Origin: Bordetella genomosp. 13
Lineage (GTDB): Bacteria > Pseudomonadota > Gammaproteobacteria > Burkholderiales > Burkholderiaceae_B
DNA: 64,000 nt
NCBI RefSeq assembly: GCF_007679965.1
Contig: NZ_VEHL01000007.1
Location: forward strand, 124,001-188,000
Direction of reading: 5' to 3'
Within the stretch, counting starts at the first letter, position 1, and each line of letters begins with the position of its first letter. Shown here in pieces: positions 17,781 through 25,369 of this stretch. The translations under genes and the position numbers were made by a program. The notes beneath the pieces are model-generated. The model did no database searches. It was not told the origin of the DNA and saw nothing but the letters and a program-made list of their open reading frames with translations.

Positions 17781-18860
17781 ATGGGTGCATGCCTGCCGTC
17801 CTTTCTCCGCACCGAACGCCCGCCCGCCGGCTACCCGGATTCCCCGCAGTCGGCCGAGGGGCGCTTTCGCAATCCGAAGCCGCGTCCCGCCATGGGTCTT
17901 GCCGGCTTCATGGGCCTGCTGTGGGACGTGCTGTTCAACAAGCCCTCCACCACCGTGCCGTCGGCCGCCCTGCCCGTGCAGGCGCTGACCCGCGCGGACC
18001 TGCTTGCCGCGCCGGACCGCAGCCTGTTCCGCCTGGGTCACTCCACCGTCCTGCTGAAGCTGCGCGGCGGATTCTGGATCACCGATCCGGTATTCGCCCA
18101 GCGCGCATCGCCCTTCCAATGGATGGGTCCCAAGCGTTTCCATGCCCCGCCCATCGCGCTGGACGATCTGCCGCCGCTGGCGGGCGTGATCCTGTCGCAC
18201 GACCATTACGACCACCTCGACCACGATGCCGTGCGCCGGCTTGCCGACAAGGCCGACGTCTTCCTCACCCCGCTGGGCGTGGGCGACCGGCTGGTCGCCT
18301 GGGGCGTGCCCGCCGGCAAGGTGCGCCAGCTGGACTGGTGGCAGGAAACCGAGGCGGGCGGCCTGCGCCTGGCCTTGACGCCCTCGCAGCACTTCTCGGG
18401 ACGCGGGCTGTTCGACGGCGACCGGACCTTGTGGGCCTCATGGGTCCTGATCGATCCCGCGTCGCAGAGCCGGCCGGAGTTCCGCCTGTACTTCAGCGGC
18501 GATACCGGCTACTTCGGCGGATTCAAGGAGATCGGCCAGCGCTACGGCCCGTTCGACGTCACCCTGGTCGAGAACGGCGCCTACAACGACCGCTGGCGAT
18601 TCGTGCACATGGTGCCGGAAGAAACCGTGCAGGCGCACCTGGACCTGCGCGGCCGCTGGCTGCTGCCCATCCACAACGGCACGTTCGACCTGGCCATGCA
18701 TGCCTGGCACGAACCGCTGGACCGTGTGGCGCGGATCGCGGCGCAACGCGCGGTCCCGCTGCTGACCCCGGCCATCGGCGCCCGCGTCGACCTGACCGCG
18801 CCTGCGGCCACCACGGCATGGTGGCAGGCGGCGGCGGATCATCCACACCCTATTTTGTAA
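17781..18860 (+). CDS. Metallo-beta-lactamase-fold hydrolase (NAPE-PLD/UlaG-like)
   Basis: 359 residues. The N-terminal region has FRLGHSTVLLKLRGGFWITD, then the metal motif LSHDHYDHLDHDAVRRL (HxHxDH). The distal ligands are in FSGDTGYFGGF and LPIHNGTFDLAMHAW. These match the NAPE-phospholipase D-like branch that cleaves phosphodiester or lactone bonds. Start at the ATG following GGAGCCCACGCC. It is governed, by position, by the divergent TetR gene. The cellular substrate is unknown. Confidence 0.86.
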   Translation: MGACLPSFLRTERPPAGYPDSPQSAEGRFRNPKPRPAMGLAGFMGLLWDVLFNKPSTTVPSAALPVQALTRADLLAAPDRSLFRLGHSTVLLKLRGGFWITDPVFAQRASPFQWMGPKRFHAPPIALDDLPPLAGVILSHDHYDHLDHDAVRRLADKADVFLTPLGVGDRLVAWGVPAGKVRQLDWWQETEAGGLRLALTPSQHFSGRGLFDGDRTLWASWVLIDPASQSRPEFRLYFSGDTGYFGGFKEIGQRYGPFDVTLVENGAYNDRWRFVHMVPEETVQAHLDLRGRWLLPIHNGTFDLAMHAWHEPLDRVARIAAQRAVPLLTPAIGARVDLTAPAATTAWWQAAADHPHPIL

Positions 18861-18893
18861 ATTGTAGACAATTTATAGTCTGGTCTATACAAT
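18853..18893 (+). promoter_or_regulatory. GntR-type operator and sigma-70-like promoter of the CoA-transferase operon
   Basis: An 18-bp dyad at 18858-18875 (TAAATTGT, AG, ACAATTTA) overlaps a -35 box TAGACA (18865-18870). A -10 box TACAAT follows at 18888-18893 after 17 bp. The 21 bases 18853-18873 recur exactly, inverted, at 23085-23105 upstream of the Bug gene. A second small dyad (TATAG/CTATA) lies at 18874-18889. The local GntR at 21238 is the likely ligand-responsive repressor. Confidence 0.65.
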
Positions 18894-18971
18894 AATTCGC
18901 ACAACGGAGACCCTTGCCGGGGCGACCGCGCCACGCGCCCGCACCCCGGCTACCAGACGAAAAGGTGTGCA

Positions 18972-20183
18972 TTGACTCAGCCGGATTCCCTATCGACGCC
19001 CGCCGCGGCGCCTGTCCGCGGCCCGCTGGACGGCGTTCGAGTACTGGATCTCAGTGCCTACATCGCCGGCCCGTATGGATGCGCCTTGCTGGCGGATCAG
19101 GGAGCGGAGGTCATCAAGGTCGAGCCGCCTCAGGGAGACAACTTCCGCAACTACCCCTCGACACTGGCCGCTGAAGGGCGGGCCTTTCTCGGCGTGAACC
19201 GCGGCAAGCGCGGCATCGTGCTCGACCTGAAAACGCCGCAGGGCAAGGACGCCTTGCTGCGCCTGGTCGACCAGGCCGACGTACTGGTGCACAACTTCCG
19301 GCCGTCCGTTCCGGCACGCCTGGGCATCGACTACGAGGCCCTGCGGCAGCGCAATCCCCGGTTGGTGTACTGCGCGCTGACGGGCTATGGCGACAGCGGC
19401 CCGATGAAGGACAGCGCGGGCTACGACCAGGTGCTGCAGACCATGACGGGCATCTGCACCTTCCAGGGCGCGCCGGGCGACGCGGAGATCGTCTACGGCT
19501 CGGTCGTCGATTATTACGCCGCCGCCTTGCTGTCGGGCAGCGTGGCCTCGGCGCTCTACCAGCGCGAGCGCACGGGCCACGGCCAGTACGTGGGCGTATC
19601 CCTGCTGGGCAGCGCGTTGGCCATGCAATCGGCGCGCTTCGTATGGGCCGAGAGCGAGTCCCGCGACGTCTGGCGCGACATGCGCTCGGGGGGCATCACC
19701 GGCCTGCATCCCACGCGCGAGGGCAGCATCTACCTGTCGGCCAATACCCCGCATTTCTGGGAAGCGCTGTGCGAACTGGTCGGCCTGCCGGACATGGGCC
19801 GGGATCCGCGCTACGACTCCGTGCGCAAGCGCGCCGAACACGCCGGCGTGATCGTGCCCCGGCTGCGCCAGGCGCTGCAGGCGCACGGCGCCACCGAATG
19901 GGCGGATATCTTCGGCGTGCGCGTGCCGTGCGCGCCGGCGCGCCCGATCGAGGACATGTTCGATCACCCGCAGGTGCTGTCGCAGGATCTGGTTCACGCC
20001 TACGAGCATCCCAAGGTGGGCACGTACCGCGGCCTGGCCAGGCCGGTGCGGTTCGGCGATGCGGCCGTCGCCGCGCCATGCGCCGCGCCCACGCTGGGCC
20101 AGCACACCGAGCAGGTGCTGCGCGAAAGCGGCCTGTCCGATGACGAGCTGGATGCGCTGCGCGCCGCGGTCGCATCGCCCTGA
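18972..20183 (+). CDS. CaiB/BaiF-family CoA-transferase
   Basis: 403 residues from a TTG start (AAAAGG lies 8 bp upstream), the usual length for family III CoA-transferases. N-terminal GVRVLDLSAYIAGPYGCALL and VIKVEPPQGD bind CoA; NRGKRGIVLDLK follows; the catalytic Asp is in the segment DVLVHNFRPSVPARLGID to YCALTGYGDSGP. It moves CoA between acyl-CoA and a free acid without ATP. It opens an operon with an isochorismatase-like hydrolase, under a promoter with a GntR-type operator. Confidence 0.9.
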   Translation: MTQPDSLSTPAAAPVRGPLDGVRVLDLSAYIAGPYGCALLADQGAEVIKVEPPQGDNFRNYPSTLAAEGRAFLGVNRGKRGIVLDLKTPQGKDALLRLVDQADVLVHNFRPSVPARLGIDYEALRQRNPRLVYCALTGYGDSGPMKDSAGYDQVLQTMTGICTFQGAPGDAEIVYGSVVDYYAAALLSGSVASALYQRERTGHGQYVGVSLLGSALAMQSARFVWAESESRDVWRDMRSGGITGLHPTREGSIYLSANTPHFWEALCELVGLPDMGRDPRYDSVRKRAEHAGVIVPRLRQALQAHGATEWADIFGVRVPCAPARPIEDMFDHPQVLSQDLVHAYEHPKVGTYRGLARPVRFGDAAVAAPCAAPTLGQHTEQVLRESGLSDDELDALRAAVASP

Positions 20184-20203
20184 CCGCGCGCCGCCGATCG
20201 ATC

Positions 20204-20227
20204 CGAACACGAACACGAACACGAACA
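20204..20227 (+). repeat. Four tandem copies of CGAACA
   Basis: The hexamer is repeated without error four times in the 58-nt gap between the CoA-transferase stop and the hydrolase start. It ends about 14 bp before the next start. Copy-number change would alter spacing within the operon by multiples of six. Confidence 0.8.
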
Positions 20228-20241
20228 TCAAGGGGAATGGC

Positions 20242-20964
20242 ATGGCGGCACTCTGGGAGTCTTACCTGTCGGAGCAGGATCTGGCGGTGCTCAAGCGTGG
20301 CGGCTTCGGCAGGCGCATGGGCTTCGGGGCCCGCGCGGCCGTGGTCGTCATCGACGCGCAGAAGTACATGGTGGGCGAGCCGGGGCGCGATGCCGACTGG
20401 CCCTCGAGCTGCGGCGACGTAGGCCGTGAATCCGCGGCGGCCATCGCCCGCGTGGTGCGGGCGGCGCAGCAGGCCGGCGTGCCCTGCTTCTTCACCCGCT
20501 TCGAACTGGAGCGAGACGGCAGCGACATCGGTGGCTATCGCCGCAAGCGCGGCCTGCTGGAAAGCGAGCACTGGTGCCTGGCCGGCACCGTGGGCGCCGA
20601 ACTGCTGGACTCGCTGGCGCCCGCCGCCGGCGACGTGGTGTTCGTCAAGAAAAAACCCAGCGGCTTCCATGGCACGCCGCTGCTGGGCTATCTGGTGGAT
20701 CGGAGCGTGGACACCGTCATCGTGATGGGCGGCGCCACGAGCAACTGCATCCGCGCCACGGTGTTCGACAGCGCCTCCTACAACTTCCGCACCATCGTTC
20801 CGCAGGAATGCGTGTTCGACCGGATCCCCATCTCGCACGCGATCAGCCTGTTCGACATGAACCGCCAGTTCGCCGACGTGGTCCCGATGCAGCAAGTGCT
20901 GGACTACCTGGAGCTGCCCGAATCGCAGCGCCAGGACTGGGGCGCCGAGGCCGCATCGCCGTAA
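20242..20964 (+). CDS. Isochorismatase-family cysteine hydrolase
   Basis: 240 residues. The catalytic triad is visible: Asp in AAVVVIDAQKYM, Lys in VFVKKKPSGFHGTPL, and Cys in GGATSNCIRATVFDSASYNF. Members hydrolyse carbamoyl, amide or ester bonds (N-carbamoylsarcosine, nicotinamide, ureidoacrylate). It follows the CoA-transferase, from which it is separated by a short hexamer repeat; AAGGGGAATGGC precedes the ATG. The likely role is releasing an acid from an amide before CoA activation, which is inference. Confidence 0.88.
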   Translation: MAALWESYLSEQDLAVLKRGGFGRRMGFGARAAVVVIDAQKYMVGEPGRDADWPSSCGDVGRESAAAIARVVRAAQQAGVPCFFTRFELERDGSDIGGYRRKRGLLESEHWCLAGTVGAELLDSLAPAAGDVVFVKKKPSGFHGTPLLGYLVDRSVDTVIVMGGATSNCIRATVFDSASYNFRTIVPQECVFDRIPISHAISLFDMNRQFADVVPMQQVLDYLELPESQRQDWGAEAASP

Positions 20965-21016
20965 TCCAGGAGCGCGTGCGCGGCACGATTCCTCCCCGAG
21001 GCCAAGGGGAAGCAAC

Positions 21017-21202
21017 TTGCCTGATACCAATGAGATGTCCGCCGCCCGGCCGTTTACGCGCCATGCCGACCTGCCCCGGCCCGACCACATCGGGCTGGCG
21101 CTGACCTGGGGCGCACGGGGCGCGGGGGGCCAGCCGGGCACGTTGAACAACATCACGCGCGGCGGGGTGGGCGCGCCGGACAACGCCATGGCGATGCGCT
21201 GA
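21017..21202 (+). CDS. Possible small protein, unknown
   Basis: A 61-codon frame from a TTG start with AAGGGGA seven bases upstream, ending just before the convergent GntR gene. I do not recognise it. It has no membrane segment and is rich in Gly, Ala and Arg, as random GC-rich frames are. The good ribosome-binding site and position after the hydrolase are the only support. It could be a relic of a longer gene. Confidence 0.25.
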   Translation: MPDTNEMSAARPFTRHADLPRPDHIGLALTWGARGAGGQPGTLNNITRGGVGAPDNAMAMR

Positions 21203-21237
21203 GGCCGCGGCCGCGGCTGGAGCTTCAATTCACGGCT

Positions 21238-21933
21238 TCATGCCGCGGCATCACGCTGTGCCCGCCCTTCCTGATAACGAGCCGCGGCGTACGCGTCGAT
21301 GATGCTGGGCATGTTCTCCAGCACGTGGGCGCGCTTGAGGTCCGCGGCTTCCTGGAAACGTCCCGCGGCCAAGGCGTCGACGATGCGCTTCATGTACTGT
21401 GGAGACCGGCTTTCATCCAGCCGGCGCGACAGCAGGTTGTAGCGCAGCGGCTCGGCGACCTCATTCAAGCGCGCAAGCACCTCGCACAGCGGCCGGTTGC
21501 CGGTGCCCAGGGCAATGGCATCGTAGAAATGCCGGATCTCCGACAGGTAGGCCCGCGGGTCTTTCGCCGTGCGTGCCGCGGCCAGCCGCTTTCGACAGGC
21601 CGTCAGCTCGGCGATCAGGGGCGCCAGATCGCCGGCATCGGCCAACTGGTTGATGGCATAAGCCTCCAGTTCGGCCCGCAGCAGGTACTGGTCGCGAATC
21701 TCCTTGTCGTCGTAGAGCGTGACGCGAAAACCACGACGCTGGGTGTGCGTGACCAGGCCTGCCAGTTCCAGCAAGCGCAAGGCCTCGCGTATGGGGCCGC
21801 GGCTGGTGCCGAAACGCCTTTCGAGGTCCTGCTCCCGCAACGGCTGGCCGGGCCGATAGGTACCGTCGACGATCAGCGCGCCGATCCGTTCCCGAAGGAA
21901 ATACGGGATGGTCTTCGGGGTGCTTTCGTCCAT
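21238..21933 (-). CDS. GntR-family (FadR/FCD) transcriptional regulator
   Basis: 231 residues. The winged helix (about 8-75) reads IGALIVDGTYRPGQPLREQD and then FGTSRGPIREALRLLELAG. The all-helical FCD domain follows with YLLRAELEAYAINQLA and a His-bearing IRHFYDAIALGTGN, part of the metal/ligand site. It sits between the CoA-transferase operon and the Bug/CitE divergent pair. These have identical operator blocks, so it probably controls both. FCD ligands are usually carboxylates. Confidence 0.9.
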   Translation of the reverse strand: MDESTPKTIPYFLRERIGALIVDGTYRPGQPLREQDLERRFGTSRGPIREALRLLELAGLVTHTQRRGFRVTLYDDKEIRDQYLLRAELEAYAINQLADAGDLAPLIAELTACRKRLAAARTAKDPRAYLSEIRHFYDAIALGTGNRPLCEVLARLNEVAEPLRYNLLSRRLDESRSPQYMKRIVDALAAGRFQEAADLKRAHVLENMPSIIDAYAAARYQEGRAQRDAAA

Positions 21934-22035
21934 GTGGCGGGTGCTCCTTTTTTGCTCGCGATCGCAGACCAGGGGGAAGATACCCGATAGTCCGCCTCGA
22001 GGAAAACAGGCCCTCCCGAGTGCGCCTCCGTATGC

Positions 22036-23007
22036 TCACTTCTGCCGGATGCCCGCGCGTTCGGCCGTCTCGGTCCAACGGGCCAGGTCGCGCGAGAGCG
22101 CCTGTTGCAGCTCATCCGCGGAAGACGGCGCAGCCTGGGCGCCGGAACTCTTCAGGAAGGCGGCGAAATCGGGCTGCGCGGCGACCTGCGCGACCGCGCC
22201 GTTGACGCGCGAGACGATGTCGGCGGGCAGTTTCGCGGGCCCGAACACGCCCCACCATACGTCCACCACGTAATCCAGTCCCGACTCCTTGGCGGTAGGC
22301 ACGTCGGGATACTCGGCGTCCCGCCGGTTCGTGGTGAAGGCCACCTTGGGAAGCTTGTCGACCGCGGTGCCGCGGATGGCCGCCACGGTGGTGATGACCA
22401 GGTCCAGCCGGCCCGCCAGCACGTCCAGTTGGGCAAGCGAGATGCCGTTGTAGCCGACGGCCTGCATCTTGATGCCCGCCGTGCTGCTGAACAGTTCCGT
22501 GGCCAGCTGCGTACTGTCGCCCAGGCCCGCGCTGCCGTAGTTGATCTTGCCGGGGTTGGCCCGGGCATAGTCGATCAGTTGCGGCAGGGTCTTCGCGGGA
22601 AAGCCTTCGCGCGTCACGATCACGAATGGCGCCGAGGCGACGCGCGAGATGGCGGTGAACGCCTTCAGGGGATCGTACGGCGTCTTCTGCACCGAGGCGC
22701 TGGTGGCCAGCGACCCCGACACGAACAGCAAGGTATAGCCGTCGGCCACCGAGTTGGCCACGGCGTTCGATCCGATCACGCCCCCTGCCCCGCCGCGATT
22801 CTCGACCACCACCGTCTGGCCCAGGATGGGCGTCATCCGTTCCGCCAGCTTGCGCGCGATGACGTCGTTGCTGCCGCCCGGCGCGAAGGGCACGACCATG
22901 CGTATCGGGCGCGAGGGCCAGGAATCGGCGGCCTGCGCGGGCGCGCCGGCCATGGCGGCCAGCAGCGCCGGCAGGATCAGCATGGACTTCAGCGTACGGG
23001 AAAGCAT
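22036..23007 (-). CDS. Bug-family substrate-binding protein
   Basis: 323 residues from the ATG with CTGGAG upstream; starts at 23028 and 22983 are alternatives. Signal peptide MLSRTLKSMLILPALLAAMA ends near AQAAD. Mature motifs are WPSRPIRMVVPFAPGGSND, VVENRGGAGGVIGSNAVA and VADGYTLLFVSGS. It is divergent from a CitE-like lyase and shares the operator block with the CoA-transferase operon. It therefore probably binds the acid that this route activates and cleaves. Confidence 0.9.
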   Translation of the reverse strand: MLSRTLKSMLILPALLAAMAGAPAQAADSWPSRPIRMVVPFAPGGSNDVIARKLAERMTPILGQTVVVENRGGAGGVIGSNAVANSVADGYTLLFVSGSLATSASVQKTPYDPLKAFTAISRVASAPFVIVTREGFPAKTLPQLIDYARANPGKINYGSAGLGDSTQLATELFSSTAGIKMQAVGYNGISLAQLDVLAGRLDLVITTVAAIRGTAVDKLPKVAFTTNRRDAEYPDVPTAKESGLDYVVDVWWGVFGPAKLPADIVSRVNGAVAQVAAQPDFAAFLKSSGAQAAPSSADELQQALSRDLARWTETAERAGIRQK

Positions 23008-23063
23008 GAGGACTTTGCTCCAGGGCATCGAGGGTTCCGCCGGAGTCCCCGGCGCCGCGGATC

Positions 23064-23105
23064 AGTCTATGCTTCGTCCTTGTTAATTGTCTACAATTTA
23101 CAAAA
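23064..23105 (-). promoter_or_regulatory. Second GntR-type operator with promoter for the bug gene
   Basis: The dyad AATTGT, CT, ACAATT at 23085-23098 is part of a 21-base block (23085-23105) identical, on the opposite strand, to 18853-18873. Read toward the Bug gene it gives a -35 box TAGACA (23093-23088) and a -10-like TAGACT (23069-23064) with 18-bp spacing. It also lies 38 bp before the plus-strand lyase start and may repress both directions. Confidence 0.62.
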
Positions 23106-23142
23106 CGGGGATTTCCCTTACACCCACCCAAGGAGAGCGTTC

Positions 23143-24009
23143 ATGCGCAGCAAACTGTTCGTCCCGGCTTCCCGGCCAGAGCTCTATGCGAAGGCATTGG
23201 CCAGCGCCGCCGACGCCATCTCGCTGGATCTGGAGGATGCCGTCGAGGAAAGCCGCAAGGGCGAAGCGCGCGCGCTCTTGTCCTCGTGGCTGCAATCCGA
23301 CGCGGCCCTGCAGGCCGGCAAGGCCCTGATCGTGCGCTGCAACGCGGCAGACACGCCCCACTTCCGCGACGACGTGCAGGCCGCGGCCTGGCCTGCCCTG
23401 CGGCAGCTGAACCTGCCCATGGTGGAAGATCCGCAGTCGGTGGTGGAGGCGGCCGCGTTGCTCGAGCGCATCGAACGTGAGCGCGGCATCGCACAGCCCA
23501 TCGGCATCCTCGCCAACATCGAATCGCCGGCCGGCCTGCGCCGGGCGGCGGACATCGCACGCGCGCATCCGCGCATCGCCGGGCTGCAGATCGGCTTCGG
23601 CGACCTGCTGTCGCCGCTGGGCATACGCCAGGGCCATCCGGCCATGGTCCAACACGTGCGCATGCAGGTCCGGCTGGCCGCCGGCGAGGCAGGGATCGAC
23701 GCCTACGACGGCGCCTACGTGGACATCAAGAATCCCGACGGCTACCGCGCCGATGCGCAGGCCGCCCGCGACCTGGGCTTCTCCGGGAAAAGCTGCATCC
23801 ACCCCACGCAGGTGGCGTTGGCCAACGAGGTGTTCCTGCCCGACGAGGCCGAGGTGGCGCACGCGTTGCGGGTGGTCGAAGCCGCCCGGGAGCAGTTGAG
23901 CAAGGGCACGGGCGCCTTCGTCGTGGACGGCCGGCTGGTGGACGGGCCGTTCATCATCAGCGCGCAGCGACTGGTGGAGACGGCCCGCCGGGCGGGGATG
24001 ATCGCGTAG
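23143..24009 (+). CDS. HpcH/HpaI-family (CitE-like) acyl-CoA lyase
   Basis: 288 residues, CitE size. MRSKLFVPASRPELYAKALA and ADAISLDLEDAVEES give the N-terminal phosphate/CoA and Asp-metal sites; the Arg-containing LIVRCNA, the Glu in NIESPAGLRRAADIA, and FGDLLSPLGI with the metal Asp follow. The C-terminus has GFSGKSCIHPTQV, typical of CitE/malyl-CoA-lyase proteins. The start follows AAGGAGAGCGTTC. Together with the CoA-transferase it suggests activation then cleavage of a 3-hydroxyacid such as citramalate or malate (inference). Confidence 0.88.
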   Translation: MRSKLFVPASRPELYAKALASAADAISLDLEDAVEESRKGEARALLSSWLQSDAALQAGKALIVRCNAADTPHFRDDVQAAAWPALRQLNLPMVEDPQSVVEAAALLERIERERGIAQPIGILANIESPAGLRRAADIARAHPRIAGLQIGFGDLLSPLGIRQGHPAMVQHVRMQVRLAAGEAGIDAYDGAYVDIKNPDGYRADAQAARDLGFSGKSCIHPTQVALANEVFLPDEAEVAHALRVVEAAREQLSKGTGAFVVDGRLVDGPFIISAQRLVETARRAGMIA

Positions 24010-24109
24010 ACCGGCCGGCCGGAAGCCGCCCATATCGGTCACGTCCCGGCCGGTGCGAGCTGTCCGGTTGCATCGCTCAGCACCCGGGTATTCTCCCCGG
24101 TGACGACCG

Positions 24110-24128
24110 GGCATGCGCTCCGCATGCC
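24110..24128. terminator. Hairpin between convergent lyase and AraC genes
   Basis: GGCATGCG, loop CTC, CGCATGCC is a perfect 8-bp stem just before the AraC stop codon, in the gap between convergent genes. It has no T-run, so its terminator activity is uncertain. Confidence 0.4.
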
Positions 24129-24130
24129 GG

Positions 24131-24940
24131 CTAGCCTTGCCTGGTCCCGTAGGCCGCCAGTGCCTCCACGCCCTCGCGCGACCGTCCCGGACTCGTGCCC
24201 GTCGCCTGGCGAAAAGCGGCGATGAAAGCCGAAGTCGTGCTGAAGCCCAGCTTGCTGGCGGTCACCTGGACGGGATCTCCCGATTTCAGATGCGAAAGCG
24301 CGGTCAGCAGCCGCAGCCGCTGCCGCCACTCACCGAACGACAGGCCGACCGCCAGTTTGAACCGGCGCGACAGCGTACGCTCGGTCATATGCATGGCGTC
24401 GGCCCACTGCGCGATCGAACGGCGGTCGCCGGGCTCGGCCTGCAAGGCCGCGAGCAGCTGGCCGACCACCGGATCCTCCGTAAAGGGCAGATAGCTGTCG
24501 GTACGAGGCGCCAGCCTGATCTGGTCGACCAGCACCGTGCTCAAGCGCATGTCTTCCGGCGCCGAAGGAACGGTGACGCCGCGGTTCGCGAAGTCCGCCA
24601 CGATGGCCTTCACGAGGTTGCTGAGCGCGATCGTGCAGGTCTGGTCGGGAAGGCCTGCGCAAAGGTCGACCCGTATGAACACCTTGGCATATCGCGCCGC
24701 GTGCAGCATCGTCGACGAATGCGTGAGCCCCGCGGGAATCCATATGCCGTAAGCCGGCGGCGAAAGCAGCCGATTCCCTTCGATGACGAATTCCGCGACG
24801 CCGCTGACGGCGTACAGGAGCTTTCCCCAATCCGCCTTCTGCTCAGGAAATACAGCGCCCAGAGGGTAGGTCTCTATCCGGCAGGAGATGGGGTCTGGCG
24901 GCGGACCCGAAGGGACGATGTGCGAGCGCTTCGTGGTCAT
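24131..24940 (-). CDS. AraC-family transcriptional regulator
   Basis: 269 residues. An N-terminal cupin-type sensing domain (about 20-110, with SPPAYGIWIPAGLTHSS) precedes a C-terminal double HTH. The HTH contains IAQWADAMHMTERTLSRRFK and VTASKLGFSTTSAFIAAFRQ, then the TGTSPGRSR end (normally Tyr-Arg). It is divergent, across a 429-bp gap, from the aldehyde dehydrogenase/EamA pair and may control it. This cupin type resembles regulators of solvent or aldehyde responses, but no ligand can be named. Confidence 0.88.
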   Translation of the reverse strand: MTTKRSHIVPSGPPPDPISCRIETYPLGAVFPEQKADWGKLLYAVSGVAEFVIEGNRLLSPPAYGIWIPAGLTHSSTMLHAARYAKVFIRVDLCAGLPDQTCTIALSNLVKAIVADFANRGVTVPSAPEDMRLSTVLVDQIRLAPRTDSYLPFTEDPVVGQLLAALQAEPGDRRSIAQWADAMHMTERTLSRRFKLAVGLSFGEWRQRLRLLTALSHLKSGDPVQVTASKLGFSTTSAFIAAFRQATGTSPGRSREGVEALAAYGTRQG

Positions 24941-25369
24941 GAGGAAAGTCCGCCTGGGTGCATGGGTGGGTCGGCAGTGGAGTCGGCCGTATCGGCGGCA
25001 ACGTCGAATCCATTGCCTGACCGGTCTTCGACACCAATTGTCCTTAAATGGCTATCTAACCTTCAACGGCCAATCTATCACAACAGCCCGGTTTTTCCTG
25101 ATTCTTGTGCGCTGGACGGCCTGCCTCTCTCCGTGGAACCTGCCTCGAGAAGCCCCGGCCCATCCGCGCTGCCGCCTTGATTCACGTATCGGCTGACCGA
25201 CTTCCACGACTGAATGTCTGAAAATCGTTATTTACTTGTATCAGGCCAAATCCCTATAGTGGCTGCCATGAGCTTCGATGCTCTTCCTGGCATGCCGGCA
25301 GCGCTCACCGCAGGCCGCCTTGCCAGCCGACCGCAGTTCATGCCGACCTTTAAAGAACACAGGATACTT
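24941..25369. promoter_or_regulatory. 429-bp intergenic region with promoter for the aldehyde dehydrogenase
   Basis: No gene is supported. The right half is AT-rich compared with its surroundings. A sigma-70-like pair lies at TTTACT (25231-25236) and TATAGT (25255-25260), 18 bp apart and about 110 bp before the aldehyde dehydrogenase ATG. An in-frame upstream start at 25214 exists but precedes the promoter and lacks support. Confidence 0.4.
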
